From: Anaeromyxobacter paludicola | GTDB taxonomy: Bacteria; Myxococcota; Myxococcia; Myxococcales; Anaeromyxobacteraceae | Direction of reading: 5' to 3' | NCBI RefSeq assembly: GCF_023169965.1 | Contig: NZ_AP025592.1 | Coordinates: 4,424,001-4,488,000 of the forward strand | Length of the DNA: 64,000 nucleotides | Part shown: positions 1 through 8,706 of the stretch, piece by piece | Numbering within the stretch: position 1 is the stretch's first letter | How the letters are laid out: each line of letters begins with the position of its first letter | The notes under the pieces: model-generated | The model's input: only the letters and a program-made list of their open reading frames with translations | What the model was told of the DNA's origin: nothing | Databases searched by the model: none | Made by a program: the position numbers and the translations under genes

Positions 1-18
1 GCGGGATCGGGGGGCGCC

Positions 19-1356
19 GTGAGCTTCCTGCGGGGGCTGCTGGCCGCGCGCTCGCACCTCGCCTTCCTGCTGGGGCTCGCCGCCGCCGTGGCCGTGGTCC
101 GGTTCACCTCCCGCCTCGGGCGCGCCGCCGCGACGCCCGCCCCGCTCGCGGCGGCGGACGCGACCGCGCTGCCCCTGCGCCCCACCGGACCGCTCGCGCC
201 CCGGGAGCGCGCCCTCGCGCGCGCGGCCTGGGACTACCTCGAGCGCGAGACCGACCCGGTCACCGGGCTCGCGCGCTCGGTGGCCGGCTACCCCTCGACC
301 ACGCTCTGGGACCTGGGCTCGCAGCTCATGGGCGTGCTGGCGGCGGAGGACCTGGAGCTCGCCACCCACGCCGAGGCGCGCCGCCGCCTCGACCGGGCGC
401 TGCGATCGCTCGCGGCCCTGCCGCTCTGCGACGGCCGGCTGCCGAACAAGGCCTACGACACCCGCACGCTCGCCATGACCGACTACTCGAACCGGTCCGC
501 GCCGGAGGGGATCGGGTGGTCGGCGCTCGACCTCGGGCGCGTGCTCGTCCCGCTCTCGCTCGTGATCCGGCGCTTCCCGGAGCTCACGCCGCTCGTCGAG
601 CGGGCGACGTCGCGCTGGGACCTCGAGGCGCTGTCGGACGGCGCCGAGCTGCGCGGCGCGACCCGCGGCGCCGACGGCGCCCTGCGGCACTACCAGGAGG
701 GCCGGCTCGGGTACGAGCAGTACGCGGCCCGCGCGCTCCTGCCGTGGGGCGTGGCGGTGGCCGGCGCGCTCGAGTACCGGCACCACCTCTCGACGGCGGA
801 GCTGTACGGCGTGGCGGTCCCGGTGGACGACCGCCGGCCGGAGGACCACGGCGGCACCCACGCCGCGGTGCTCTCCGAGCCCTGGATCCTCACCGGGATC
901 GAGCAGGGCTTCGACGCGGTGGGGCTCGCGCTGGCGCGGCGCGTGCTCGAGGTCCAGGCGCGGCGCGCCGAGGCGACGGGGCGGCTCACGGCCCTCTCGG
1001 AGGACGCGATCGACCGGCCGCCCGGGTTCGCCTACTCGGCGGTGCTCAACGGCGGTCGGGCCTGGACCGCCTTCACTCCCGACGGGGCGCCGGCGCCGCC
1101 GACCTTCTCCACCAAGGCGGCGCTGGGCTGGGGGGTGCTGTTCGCAGGCCACTACCCGGACCGGCTCCTCGACGCGGCCCTCGCGCTGGTGGACCCGGCG
1201 CGCGGGATCCTCGCCGGCCGCTACGACGAGGGGGGCGCGCCGAACCGGGCGCGCTCGCTCAACACCAACGGGGTGGTGCTCGAGGCGCTCGCCTACCGGC
1301 TCCACGGTCCCTTCTCCCGCCGGCCGGCCCGGCTGGCGCGGCAGGTGGCGCGGTGA
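19..1356 (+). CDS. DUF3131 domain protein, membrane-anchored
   Basis: A 445-residue protein with an N-terminal hydrophobic stretch (about residues 13-28), probably an uncleaved anchor or signal. The rest matches the DUF3131 family, a glucoamylase-like putative carbohydrate-active domain, by the blocks PNKAYDT, EGIGWSALDLGR, GRLGYEQYAA and LNTNGVVLEA. The start is GTG at 19, and GTGA there suggests a 4-bp overlap with a gene ending just left of the window. Its stop overlaps the start of the next DUF3131 gene by 4 bp, so the two are translationally coupled paralogs. Neighbouring GH16 and GH3 genes suggest a polysaccharide role. The exact reaction is unknown. Confidence 0.8.
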   Translation: MSFLRGLLAARSHLAFLLGLAAAVAVVRFTSRLGRAAATPAPLAAADATALPLRPTGPLAPRERALARAAWDYLERETDPVTGLARSVAGYPSTTLWDLGSQLMGVLAAEDLELATHAEARRRLDRALRSLAALPLCDGRLPNKAYDTRTLAMTDYSNRSAPEGIGWSALDLGRVLVPLSLVIRRFPELTPLVERATSRWDLEALSDGAELRGATRGADGALRHYQEGRLGYEQYAARALLPWGVAVAGALEYRHHLSTAELYGVAVPVDDRRPEDHGGTHAAVLSEPWILTGIEQGFDAVGLALARRVLEVQARRAEATGRLTALSEDAIDRPPGFAYSAVLNGGRAWTAFTPDGAPAPPTFSTKAALGWGVLFAGHYPDRLLDAALALVDPARGILAGRYDEGGAPNRARSLNTNGVVLEALAYRLHGPFSRRPARLARQVAR

Positions 1357-3320
1357 GGGCGCTCCTCGCCCTGGCGCTGCTCGCGGCCGGGAGCGCGGGC
1401 GCGGCGGCGGCGCAGGACCGCTGCGACGCGCCGGCGCTGCCCTCGGAGGCGCAGCGCGACGACGCGCGCGTCGCCTGGGCCTACTTCCAGCGCAACACCC
1501 AGCGCGCCACCGGCCTCGTGAACGCGGTGGAGGGCTTCCCGAGCACCTCGGTCTGGGACATGGGCTCGTCGCTCTTCGCGATGCTGGCGGCGCAGCGGCT
1601 CGGGCTCCTGCAGGAGGGCGAGCTCGACGCCCGCGCGGGCCAGGTGGTCGCCACGCTGGAGCGGCTGCCGCTCTTCGAGGGCGAGCTCCCGAACAAGGCC
1701 TACGACACCGCGACCGCGCGGATGGCCGACTACGCCAACCGGCCCGCGCCGGAGGGCATCGGCGTGTCGGCGCTCGACCTGGGGCGGCTCCTGGGCGCGC
1801 TCCAGGCCCTCGCCTGCGCCCGGCCCGGGCTCCGGCCCGGGATCGAGCGGGCGCTGGCGCGCTGGCGGCTCTGCCGGCTCGCGGGCGACGGCGAGCTGCA
1901 CGGCCTGGTGCGCGGCCGCGACGGGAAGGTGCAGCGGGTGCAGGAGGGGCGGCTCGGGTACGAGCAGTACGCGGCGGAGCCGCTCGCGGCGCTCGGGCTC
2001 GACGTCGCGCGGGCGCGCCGCTGGGATCGCTTCTCCAGGCAGGAGGAGATCCTGGGCGTGCCGGTGGCGCGCGACGGGCGCGACTTCCGGAAGTTCGGCG
2101 CCGTGGACGCGCTCGTCACCGAGCCCTGGGCGCTCGCCGCCCTGGAGCAGGGGCCCGACCCGGAGCGCGCGCCGCTCCTGCGCCAGGTGTTCGAGGTCCA
2201 GAAGCGGCGCTGGGAGCGGAGCGGCGTCGTGACCGCCGCGAGCGAGGACCACGTGGACCGCGCGCCCTGGTTCGTCTACGACGCCATCTGGGCCGACGGC
2301 GGCGCCTGGCGGACGGTGACGCCCGACGGGAAGGAGGCGCCGGAGCTCCGCGGGCTCTCGGTGAAGGCGGCCTTCGCGCTCGCCGCCCTCTTCCCCGGCG
2401 ACGACTACGCCGAGGTGCTGCGGCGGGCGGTGGCGGACGCCAAGGATCCCGCCCGCGGCTGGTACGCCGGGATCTTCGAGCGGGGCGGGCTCAACCGGTC
2501 GCTCAACGCCAACACCAACGCCGTCATCCTGGAGGCGATCGCCTTCGAGGCCGGCGGGGCGGGGGCGGGCTGCTGCGGCGGCCGGCCGCTGCGCCTGCCG
2601 GCGCGGGCCCGGAGCTGCCCGGCGGTGACCGAGGCCCGGCTCGCCGGCGCGGGCGGCGCCCTCGGCGGCGACGTGGGGCTCGGGCCGAAGCCGCCGCTCT
2701 CGGCGCCGCTCGTCTCCGAGCCGCGGTTCCTGCGGTTCGACGGCACCTTCTTCGCGGGCTGGCGCGGCACCGACGGGCCGACCGCGGGCGGCGTCGCCAC
2801 CGCCTGGATCGGCCGCGCCACCTTCCTGCGGTTCGGGGGCGAGGGCACCCCGCGCTCCGACTACGGCAAGAGCCGGTTCCTCTGGGGCTTCGGCTACGAC
2901 GACTGGCGCGACGACACCTTCTACCTCCACGTGGACAACTGGGGCCCGATCCGGATGGAGGACAGCCTCACCCACTCCGCCGAGGTGAACGCGGGCTACC
3001 GGCTGCCGACCCTCTGCGCCACGCGCTGGCTCTGCGCCTCGCCGGTGGCCGGGGTGACGACGCCGTTCGTCGGCGGCCCGTACCTCAACGCCCGGGTCAA
3101 CGTGACCTTCTGGAAGGACTGGTTCGTGATGGGCGGGCTCGGCTGGACCGTGCCGGGCGTGTTCGAGGGGCCGGTGGGCACGCCCGGCTGGCGCGTCATG
3201 TACGGCCTCGGGCGCTGGAGCTGGAGGCCGGGGAGCTTCTACCTCACCTACTACGACTGGGGTCCGGACTCGCGGAGCGGGAACGGCATCCTGGCGGTCG
3301 GCTTCAACTGGGCGTTCTAG
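1353..3320 (+). CDS. DUF3131 protein with C-terminal barrel-like domain
   Basis: A 655-residue protein starting at GTG 1353, which overlaps the upstream stop (GTGA). It opens with a clear signal peptide ending in an Ala-rich region near residue 21. Residues about 30-400 repeat the DUF3131 blocks of the previous gene (PNKAYDT, EGIGVSALDLGR, GRLGYEQYAA, NANTNAVILEA). Residues about 430-655 form a separate aromatic-rich, beta-strand-like domain ending in GFNWAF, as expected of an outer-membrane barrel with a terminal Phe. The combination suggests a secreted or outer-membrane partner of the first DUF3131 protein. The barrel assignment is inferred from composition and the terminal residue only. 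Confidence 0.75.
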   Translation: MRALLALALLAAGSAGAAAAQDRCDAPALPSEAQRDDARVAWAYFQRNTQRATGLVNAVEGFPSTSVWDMGSSLFAMLAAQRLGLLQEGELDARAGQVVATLERLPLFEGELPNKAYDTATARMADYANRPAPEGIGVSALDLGRLLGALQALACARPGLRPGIERALARWRLCRLAGDGELHGLVRGRDGKVQRVQEGRLGYEQYAAEPLAALGLDVARARRWDRFSRQEEILGVPVARDGRDFRKFGAVDALVTEPWALAALEQGPDPERAPLLRQVFEVQKRRWERSGVVTAASEDHVDRAPWFVYDAIWADGGAWRTVTPDGKEAPELRGLSVKAAFALAALFPGDDYAEVLRRAVADAKDPARGWYAGIFERGGLNRSLNANTNAVILEAIAFEAGGAGAGCCGGRPLRLPARARSCPAVTEARLAGAGGALGGDVGLGPKPPLSAPLVSEPRFLRFDGTFFAGWRGTDGPTAGGVATAWIGRATFLRFGGEGTPRSDYGKSRFLWGFGYDDWRDDTFYLHVDNWGPIRMEDSLTHSAEVNAGYRLPTLCATRWLCASPVAGVTTPFVGGPYLNARVNVTFWKDWFVMGGLGWTVPGVFEGPVGTPGWRVMYGLGRWSWRPGSFYLTYYDWGPDSRSGNGILAVGFNWAF

Positions 3321-3329
3321 GAGGCGGCG

Positions 3330-4256
3330 ATGGGCGGCTGGCGTTCCAGCGTGGTGGCGGTGGCCGGGCTCGCGCTCGCGGCCGGCTGCGGCCTCATGCC
3401 GCCCGAGAAGCAGCAGTCCACCCCCTCGGCGACGCCCACCCCGCCGCCCGTGCCCGGGCCGACGCCGGTCCCGACCCCCACCGGCTCGCCCACGCCCGGT
3501 CCCACCGGCACGCCCATCCCGTCGCCGCTCCCCGGCTACCACCTCGTCTGGCACGACGAGTTCGACGGCGGCGGCCTCGACCCGACGAAGTGGACCGCGG
3601 TCACCGGCCCGCGCCGCGACTCGCAGCGCACCACCGACGCGGTCTCGGTCCACGACGGGATGGTCACGCTCGAGACCTACACGGAGGGCGGGACGCACTA
3701 CACCGGCTTCCTCACCACCGGGACCGCCTTCGCGCCGACCTACGGGTACTTCGAGGCGCGCATCCGCTTCGACGACGCGCCCGGCGAGTGGTGCTCGTTC
3801 TGGCTGCTCTCGCCGGACAACGGCAACCCGCTTGGCGACCCGGCCGTCGCCGGGGCCGAGGTGGACATCGTGGAGCACCGGGTGACGGACCCCAAGGGCT
3901 GGACCGCGCTGCGCGACCTCGTGAAGGAGGAGGTCCACTGGGACGGCTACGGCGCCAGCGAGAAGAGCTCTCCCGAGCACGTCGTGCCGCTCGCCGACGG
4001 GAGCCCGGTGCAGGGGGCCTGGCACACCTACTCGGTGCTCTGGAGCGACCAGGGCTACTGGTTCTACGCCGACGGCGCGCTCCTCCACAGCTTTGCCCAG
4101 GGGCTCTCGAAGCGCGGCGAGCAGGTGATGCTCACCTGCGAGGTCGAGGACGCTTCCTGGGCCGGCTACGTCCCGACCGGCGGCTATGGCGCGCGCGGCG
4201 CGAGCCAGGTGCACATGGACGTGGACTGGGTCCGGGTCTGGGCGGCGGGGCCGTAG
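3330..4256 (+). CDS. GH16-type endo-beta-glucanase-like lipoprotein
   Basis: A 308-residue lipoprotein. The signal sequence ends in lipobox LAAGC, followed by a Pro/Thr-rich linker (about residues 30-65) and a glycoside hydrolase family 16 fold. The family catalytic signature ExDxxE is present as EVDIVE (E177, D179, E182), with upstream blocks WHDEFDG and GYFEARIRF. GH16 enzymes cleave beta-1,3/1,4 glucans or galactans. A good Shine-Dalgarno (AGGAGG) precedes ATG 3330, 9 bp after the DUF3131 stop, so it is in the same operon. It probably acts on the cell surface on an external polysaccharide; the substrate cannot be read from the sequence. Confidence 0.88.
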   Translation: MGGWRSSVVAVAGLALAAGCGLMPPEKQQSTPSATPTPPPVPGPTPVPTPTGSPTPGPTGTPIPSPLPGYHLVWHDEFDGGGLDPTKWTAVTGPRRDSQRTTDAVSVHDGMVTLETYTEGGTHYTGFLTTGTAFAPTYGYFEARIRFDDAPGEWCSFWLLSPDNGNPLGDPAVAGAEVDIVEHRVTDPKGWTALRDLVKEEVHWDGYGASEKSSPEHVVPLADGSPVQGAWHTYSVLWSDQGYWFYADGALLHSFAQGLSKRGEQVMLTCEVEDASWAGYVPTGGYGARGASQVHMDVDWVRVWAAGP

Positions 4257-4276
4257 GGGCGGCGCCCCCTCCCTGG

Positions 4277-4301
4277 CCCTCCCCCGCTTCGCGGGAGAGG
4301 G
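4277..4301. terminator. Hairpin between convergent GH16 and GH3 genes
   Basis: An 11-bp inverted repeat with one mismatch and a TTC loop (CCCTCCCCCGC / GCGGGAGAGGG) lies in the 84-bp gap between convergent genes. There is no T-run. It probably acts as a bidirectional terminator or an intergenic repeat of the REP type; a similar C-rich hairpin occurs at 63263-63298. Confidence 0.5.
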
Positions 4302-4340
4302 GAGCACCTCGCCAGCACCGAGGTCAGCCGGCGACGCGAG

Positions 4341-7205
4341 CTATCGCCGCCGCCGCGCCAGCCCGGCGGCGGCGAGCAGCCCCAGGAGCGAGGCGGCCCC
4401 GCCCGCGCCCCCCGAAGCGCAGCCCCCGTGGCCAGGGCTGGCCGTCGCGGTCACCGGGCCGGCGCCGGGGGTCGGAGTGGGTGTGGGGCCGGGCGCCGTC
4501 ACCGCGCCGCCGATCGCGCCGGTGAGCAGGATCTCCCGCGACGAGCTCCCCACGAAGACCGGCGTGGCGCAGTCGGGCGCCGTCCAGGCGTGCTTCGCCG
4601 CGTCCCAGCGCTCGAGCGCCTCGGGCGCGAGCGGGATGGTGACCTGCTGCGACGCGCCCGGGGCGAGCGCCACCTTGGCGAACCCGGCGAGCCGCTGCGG
4701 CACCGGGTCGGCTTCGCCGGGGCACGGCCCGACGTAGACCTGCGCCACCTCGGCGCCGGCCCGCCCGCCGGTGTTGGCGAGCGTGAACGACACCTGCGCG
4801 GTGCGCCGGCCGCTCCCGTCGGTCGTCGCCGGCCCGACCGCGAGGCCGGAGTAGCCGAAGGTGGTGTAGGAGAGGCCGAAGCCGAACGGGAACAGCGGCG
4901 TCACCCCCTTCGCGTCGTACCAGCGGTAGCCCATGAGCAGCCCCTCCGACCAGGCGACCACCGGGCCCACCGCGTCCGACGCGGCGGGCGGCCCGGCGCC
5001 GACGGGGGTCTGGTCGAGGGCCCGCGGGAAGGTGAGCGGGAGCTTGCCCGACGGGTTCACGTCCCCGAAGAGCACCCGCGCGATCGCCTCGCCCTGGAGC
5101 TGCCCCGGGTACCAGGCCTCGACCACCGCAGGGACCGCGTCGAGCCAGGGCATGGCCACGCCCTGCCCGGTGGTGAGCACCACGACGGTGCGCGGGTTCG
5201 CCGCCGCCACCGTGGCGATGAGCGCGTCCTGCTGCGAGGGGAGGGCGAGGTCGGGGTGGTCGCGCTCCTCGGAGCCGTAGTCGCGCGCCACGACCACCGC
5301 GACGTCGGAGGCGGCCGCGAGCGCCGCCGCGTCGCGCACCGGGGCGAGCACGGTGCCCGGCGGCACCTGCCACCCCAGCTTCACGTCCCCGCCGCGGTCG
5401 GTCGCGACCCCGATGCTGGCCGCGTCGGCCACGTAGTCCACCCGGATCGCGTGGCGCGAGCCGGCGTCGAGCTGCACCGTCGCCGACCTCGACTCGAGCT
5501 CGTGCGTGCCGGAGTGGTCGAGCACGAGCTGGCCGTCGAGCCAGACCCAGCCCTGCCCGCGGTCGGTGAGCGTGAGCGTGTAGGTCCCGCTGGCCGGGGC
5601 GGTGAGCGTGCCGTTCCAGCGCGCCGACACCTTCTGCAGGGCGAAGCTCTCCTCGAGCTGCGGCTCCGAGGAGGCGTTGATGCTCGGGTAGTCGAAGAAG
5701 CCGAGCGAGAGGGCCACCTCGTGGTCCACCCGGATCACCTCGGGGGGCCCCGCGAAGCTCGGGTTGAGCCAGTACTGGCCGCGCAGGCCGCGCGTGCCGT
5801 CGTCGAACCCCTCCGGCGTGAGCACGGAGGAGGGGATCGCCGGCGGCCCCGGCAGGAGGTGGGCCGCGGTGACCGGGTCGCCGCCCGGCGCGAACTTCAC
5901 CTGCACCCCCTGGCCGGCGCGCGCGGCGATCCCGTCGAGCGGGCTCACCGAATAGGTGGGCTCGACGCGCGCGGCGCCGCCGCCCTGGGTGGCCGCGTCG
6001 TTGGCGTCGGCGCCGATGACGGCGACCGACCGCACGCCCGCGCCGAGCGGCAGGAGCCCGCCCGCGTTCTTGAGCAGCACCATCCCCTGCTCGGCGATGG
6101 CCCGCGAGCGCCCGGCGTGGTCGGCGTCGGGCAAGGGGCCCACCTGCACCGGCTGGTCCATGAGGCCGAAGCGGAACATGGAGCGGAGGATCCGGCGCGC
6201 CTTGTCGTCCACCACGTCGCGCGCCACGGTGCCGTCCTGCACCGCCCCGAGCAGCGAGTGGCCGAAGTACTTCTCGAACGCCAGCTCCTGGTCGAGCCCG
6301 GCCTCGGCCGCGAGCCGGGTGCCGTGGATCGAGGCCCAGTCGCTCAGGACGTAGCCCTGGAAGCCCAGGTCGCCCTTGAGGACGTCGGTGAGGAGCGCCC
6401 GGTCCTCGCAGGCGAACTGCCCGTTCACCCGGTTGAACCCGCACATCACGCTGCCGACCGACGCGTCGGCCACCGCCGCCTGGAACGGCCGCAGGTAGAG
6501 CTCGCGCAGCGCCCGCTCGTCCACCTCCGCGTCCACGGTGAAGCGGTCCGTCTCCTGGCCGTAGGCGACGAAGTGCTTGGCGTCGGCCAGCACCGGGTGC
6601 TTCTGGATGGCCTGGATGAGCGGGACGGCCATCCGGGCGGCGAGCAGCGGATCCTCGCCGAAGCCCTCGAAGGTGCGCCCCGCGAGCGGGTCGCGCGCGA
6701 GGTCGAGCGTGGGGCCGAGGAGCACGTTGTGGCCGGTGAGGAAGGCCTCCGCGCCGAGCACGTCGCCCTGGTCGGCGGCCAGGGCCGGGTCGAAGCTCGC
6801 GGCGAGGGCGATGGGGGCGGGGAGCAGGGTCGCCTTCCCGCCGTTCACGTGCTGGTACGGGATGCGGATGCCGGCCGGGCCGTCGGTCATGGTGAGCGCC
6901 GGAATGCCGAGCCGGGCGATCGGCGCGTCGTAGTAGCCGTAGAGCAGGCAGCGCTCGCCGGTCGCGAGGTCGATCTCCTCCTCGAGCGCCATGGCCCGGA
7001 GCAGCGCCTCGGCCCGCGCGTCGGGCGGCTGGCTCGCGTCCTTCCACGGGGTGGACGACGGCGGGCCCTCGTCCGAGCCGAGGCTCGGGCCGGGGCAGTA
7101 CGGCGGCGGCGCGGCGCGGGCGTTCGCCGTGAGCGCTCCGAGCAGGAGCCCGAGGGCCGCCTGGGCGAGCGCTCCGCGTCCTGTCCTCGAGCGGGCGTGG
7201 AGCAT
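4341..7205 (-). CDS. Glycoside hydrolase family 3 beta-glucosidase with PA14 domain
   Basis: A 954-residue exported enzyme. ATG 7205 was chosen because it opens a proper signal peptide; the 15 extra residues of the longer frame do not. It carries the GH3 N-terminal barrel with nucleophile motif VLSDW (D289), a PA14 insert in the middle (GYWVWLDG-type strands, here GWVWLDGQLVLDHSG), the second GH3 domain, and a fibronectin III-like domain. The C-terminus is GGCASG, a hydrophobic stretch and RRRR, resembling MYXO-CTERM sorting tails. It likely releases glucose from oligosaccharides at the cell surface, together with the convergent GH16 enzyme. Confidence 0.92.
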   Translation of the reverse strand: MLHARSRTGRGALAQAALGLLLGALTANARAAPPPYCPGPSLGSDEGPPSSTPWKDASQPPDARAEALLRAMALEEEIDLATGERCLLYGYYDAPIARLGIPALTMTDGPAGIRIPYQHVNGGKATLLPAPIALAASFDPALAADQGDVLGAEAFLTGHNVLLGPTLDLARDPLAGRTFEGFGEDPLLAARMAVPLIQAIQKHPVLADAKHFVAYGQETDRFTVDAEVDERALRELYLRPFQAAVADASVGSVMCGFNRVNGQFACEDRALLTDVLKGDLGFQGYVLSDWASIHGTRLAAEAGLDQELAFEKYFGHSLLGAVQDGTVARDVVDDKARRILRSMFRFGLMDQPVQVGPLPDADHAGRSRAIAEQGMVLLKNAGGLLPLGAGVRSVAVIGADANDAATQGGGAARVEPTYSVSPLDGIAARAGQGVQVKFAPGGDPVTAAHLLPGPPAIPSSVLTPEGFDDGTRGLRGQYWLNPSFAGPPEVIRVDHEVALSLGFFDYPSINASSEPQLEESFALQKVSARWNGTLTAPASGTYTLTLTDRGQGWVWLDGQLVLDHSGTHELESRSATVQLDAGSRHAIRVDYVADAASIGVATDRGGDVKLGWQVPPGTVLAPVRDAAALAAASDVAVVVARDYGSEERDHPDLALPSQQDALIATVAAANPRTVVVLTTGQGVAMPWLDAVPAVVEAWYPGQLQGEAIARVLFGDVNPSGKLPLTFPRALDQTPVGAGPPAASDAVGPVVAWSEGLLMGYRWYDAKGVTPLFPFGFGLSYTTFGYSGLAVGPATTDGSGRRTAQVSFTLANTGGRAGAEVAQVYVGPCPGEADPVPQRLAGFAKVALAPGASQQVTIPLAPEALERWDAAKHAWTAPDCATPVFVGSSSREILLTGAIGGAVTAPGPTPTPTPGAGPVTATASPGHGGCASGGAGGAASLLGLLAAAGLARRRR

Positions 7206-7418
7206 CAGTCGAGCCGTGCGCCGTGTCCCTGGCGGCCTCCCACCCCGCAAGGTAGGGCGAGCGTCGCGCCGGGCAACGAACGGGCGGCTGCTCGCGAGAG
7301 GCCGGCTCGAGCCCGGGCCGGTGAATCCTGGGCCGGTGGCTCAGCGCGTCGCTAGGCTTCCTGGCGCCGGCGGCGTGCGCCGGCCCGCGGGGGGCGCGGT
7401 CACGCCCGGGAGGATCCG

Positions 7419-8435
7419 ATGGCGACGACGAGAGCGTTCGAGGTGCCGAAGCCGGGCGCGCCCTTCACCGGCGTGGATCGTCCGCTGCGGGCGCCGGGCC
7501 CGGGGCAGGTGCGGATCGCGGTGGAGGCGTGCGGGATCTGCCACTCCGACGCCTTCGTGCGCGAGGGCCACTGGCCGGGGCTCGCCTACCCGCGGGTGCC
7601 CGGGCACGAGGTGGTCGGGCGCGTGGAGGCGCTCGGCCCGGGCGTGACCGACTGGCGCGAGGGGCAGCGCGTGGGCGTCGGCTGGCACGGCGGCCACTGC
7701 GGCACCTGCGAGGCCTGCCGGGCGGGCGACTTCCTCCAGTGCGCGCGCGGGCTCGTCTGCGGCTTCACCTACGACGGCGGCTACGCGGAGCACCTCGTGG
7801 CCCCGCAGGAGGCGCTCGCGGCGGTGCCGGACGGGCTCGACCCGGTGGCCGCGGCCCCGCTCCTCTGCGCCGGGGTCACCACCTTCAACTCGCTCCGGAA
7901 CAGCGGCGCCCGCGCCGGCGACCTCGTGGCGGTGCAGGGCATCGGCGGCCTCGGCCACCTCGGGATCCAGTACGCGCGGCAGCTCGGCTTCCGGACCGTG
8001 GCGGTCTCGCGCGGCGCCGACAAGCGGGCCCTGGCGCTGGAGCTCGGGGCGCACGAGTACCTGGACCAGGAGGCCGGCGACGCCGCGCAGGCGCTGCAGG
8101 CGCTGGGGGGCGCCCGGGTGATCCTGGCGACCGCCCCCAACGCGCAGCTCATGTCGGCGCTCGTGCCCGGCCTCGGCCGGAACGGCACGCTGCTCGTGAT
8201 CGGCGCGTCGGCCGACCCGCTGCAGGTCGCGCCGGCGCAGCTCATCGGCCGGCGGCTGCGGATCCAGGGCTGGCCGAGCGGCACGCCCAAGGACTCCGAG
8301 GAGACGCTGGCGTTCAGCCTCCGGAGCGGCGTCGCCTCGCGGAACGAGGTGTTCCCGCTGGCGCAGGCGAACGAGGCCTACGCGCGGATGCTGTCCGGCG
8401 CGGCGCGGTTCCGGGTGGTGCTGAAGGTGCGGTGA
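7419..8435 (+). CDS. Zinc-dependent alcohol dehydrogenase (AdhP-like)
   Basis: A 338-residue medium-chain dehydrogenase. The catalytic zinc site reads CGICHSD and PGHE, the structural zinc loop has four cysteines (CGTCEACRAGDFLQC), and the Rossmann motif is GIGGLGHLG. These fit NAD(P)-dependent oxidation of primary alcohols or reduction of aldehydes. It stands alone, divergent from the GH3 gene across a 213-bp gap and convergent with the MoaD-like gene, so no pathway is implied by context. Confidence 0.9.
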   Translation: MATTRAFEVPKPGAPFTGVDRPLRAPGPGQVRIAVEACGICHSDAFVREGHWPGLAYPRVPGHEVVGRVEALGPGVTDWREGQRVGVGWHGGHCGTCEACRAGDFLQCARGLVCGFTYDGGYAEHLVAPQEALAAVPDGLDPVAAAPLLCAGVTTFNSLRNSGARAGDLVAVQGIGGLGHLGIQYARQLGFRTVAVSRGADKRALALELGAHEYLDQEAGDAAQALQALGGARVILATAPNAQLMSALVPGLGRNGTLLVIGASADPLQVAPAQLIGRRLRIQGWPSGTPKDSEETLAFSLRSGVASRNEVFPLAQANEAYARMLSGAARFRVVLKVR

Positions 8436-8448
8436 CGCCGGCGCGCCG

Positions 8449-8706
8449 TCACCCGCCGCTCAGCGCCTGGACGATCTGCACGTCCTCGCCGGCTCGGAGC
8501 GGCCGGGCGAGGTCGAACACCTGCTCGCCGTCCACGAACACGCGGACGTGCGGCCGGATCCGCCCTTGCTCGTCGATCATGCGGAAGCGGAGGCCGGGGT
8601 AGCGGCGGTCGAGGTCGTCGAGCGCCTGGGAGAGCGTGCTCCCGGACGCCTCCACCTCGCTCGCGCCGGTGTACGACCGGAGCGGCGACGGGATGAGCAC
8701 CTTCAT
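8449..8706 (-). CDS. MoaD/ThiS-family ubiquitin-like sulfur carrier
   Basis: An 85-residue beta-grasp protein ending in Gly-Gly (ALSGG), the hallmark of MoaD/ThiS sulfur carriers that are adenylated and thiocarboxylated at their C-terminus. ATG 8706 overlaps the stop of the BNR-repeat gene by 4 bp, so both are made from one transcript. There are no molybdopterin or thiamine genes beside it, so its acceptor pathway is unknown. The pairing with a BNR-repeat protein is more informative than the family name. Confidence 0.8.
   Translation of the reverse strand: MKVLIPSPLRSYTGASEVEASGSTLSQALDDLDRRYPGLRFRMIDEQGRIRPHVRVFVDGEQVFDLARPLRAGEDVQIVQALSGG

Noticed and set aside
1293-4307. 1004-codon open frame on the minus strand
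   Set aside because: It is antisense to the DUF3131 and GH16 genes, has a composition expected from high-GC shadow frames (Arg/Gly/Pro/His-rich), and no ribosome site or domain.
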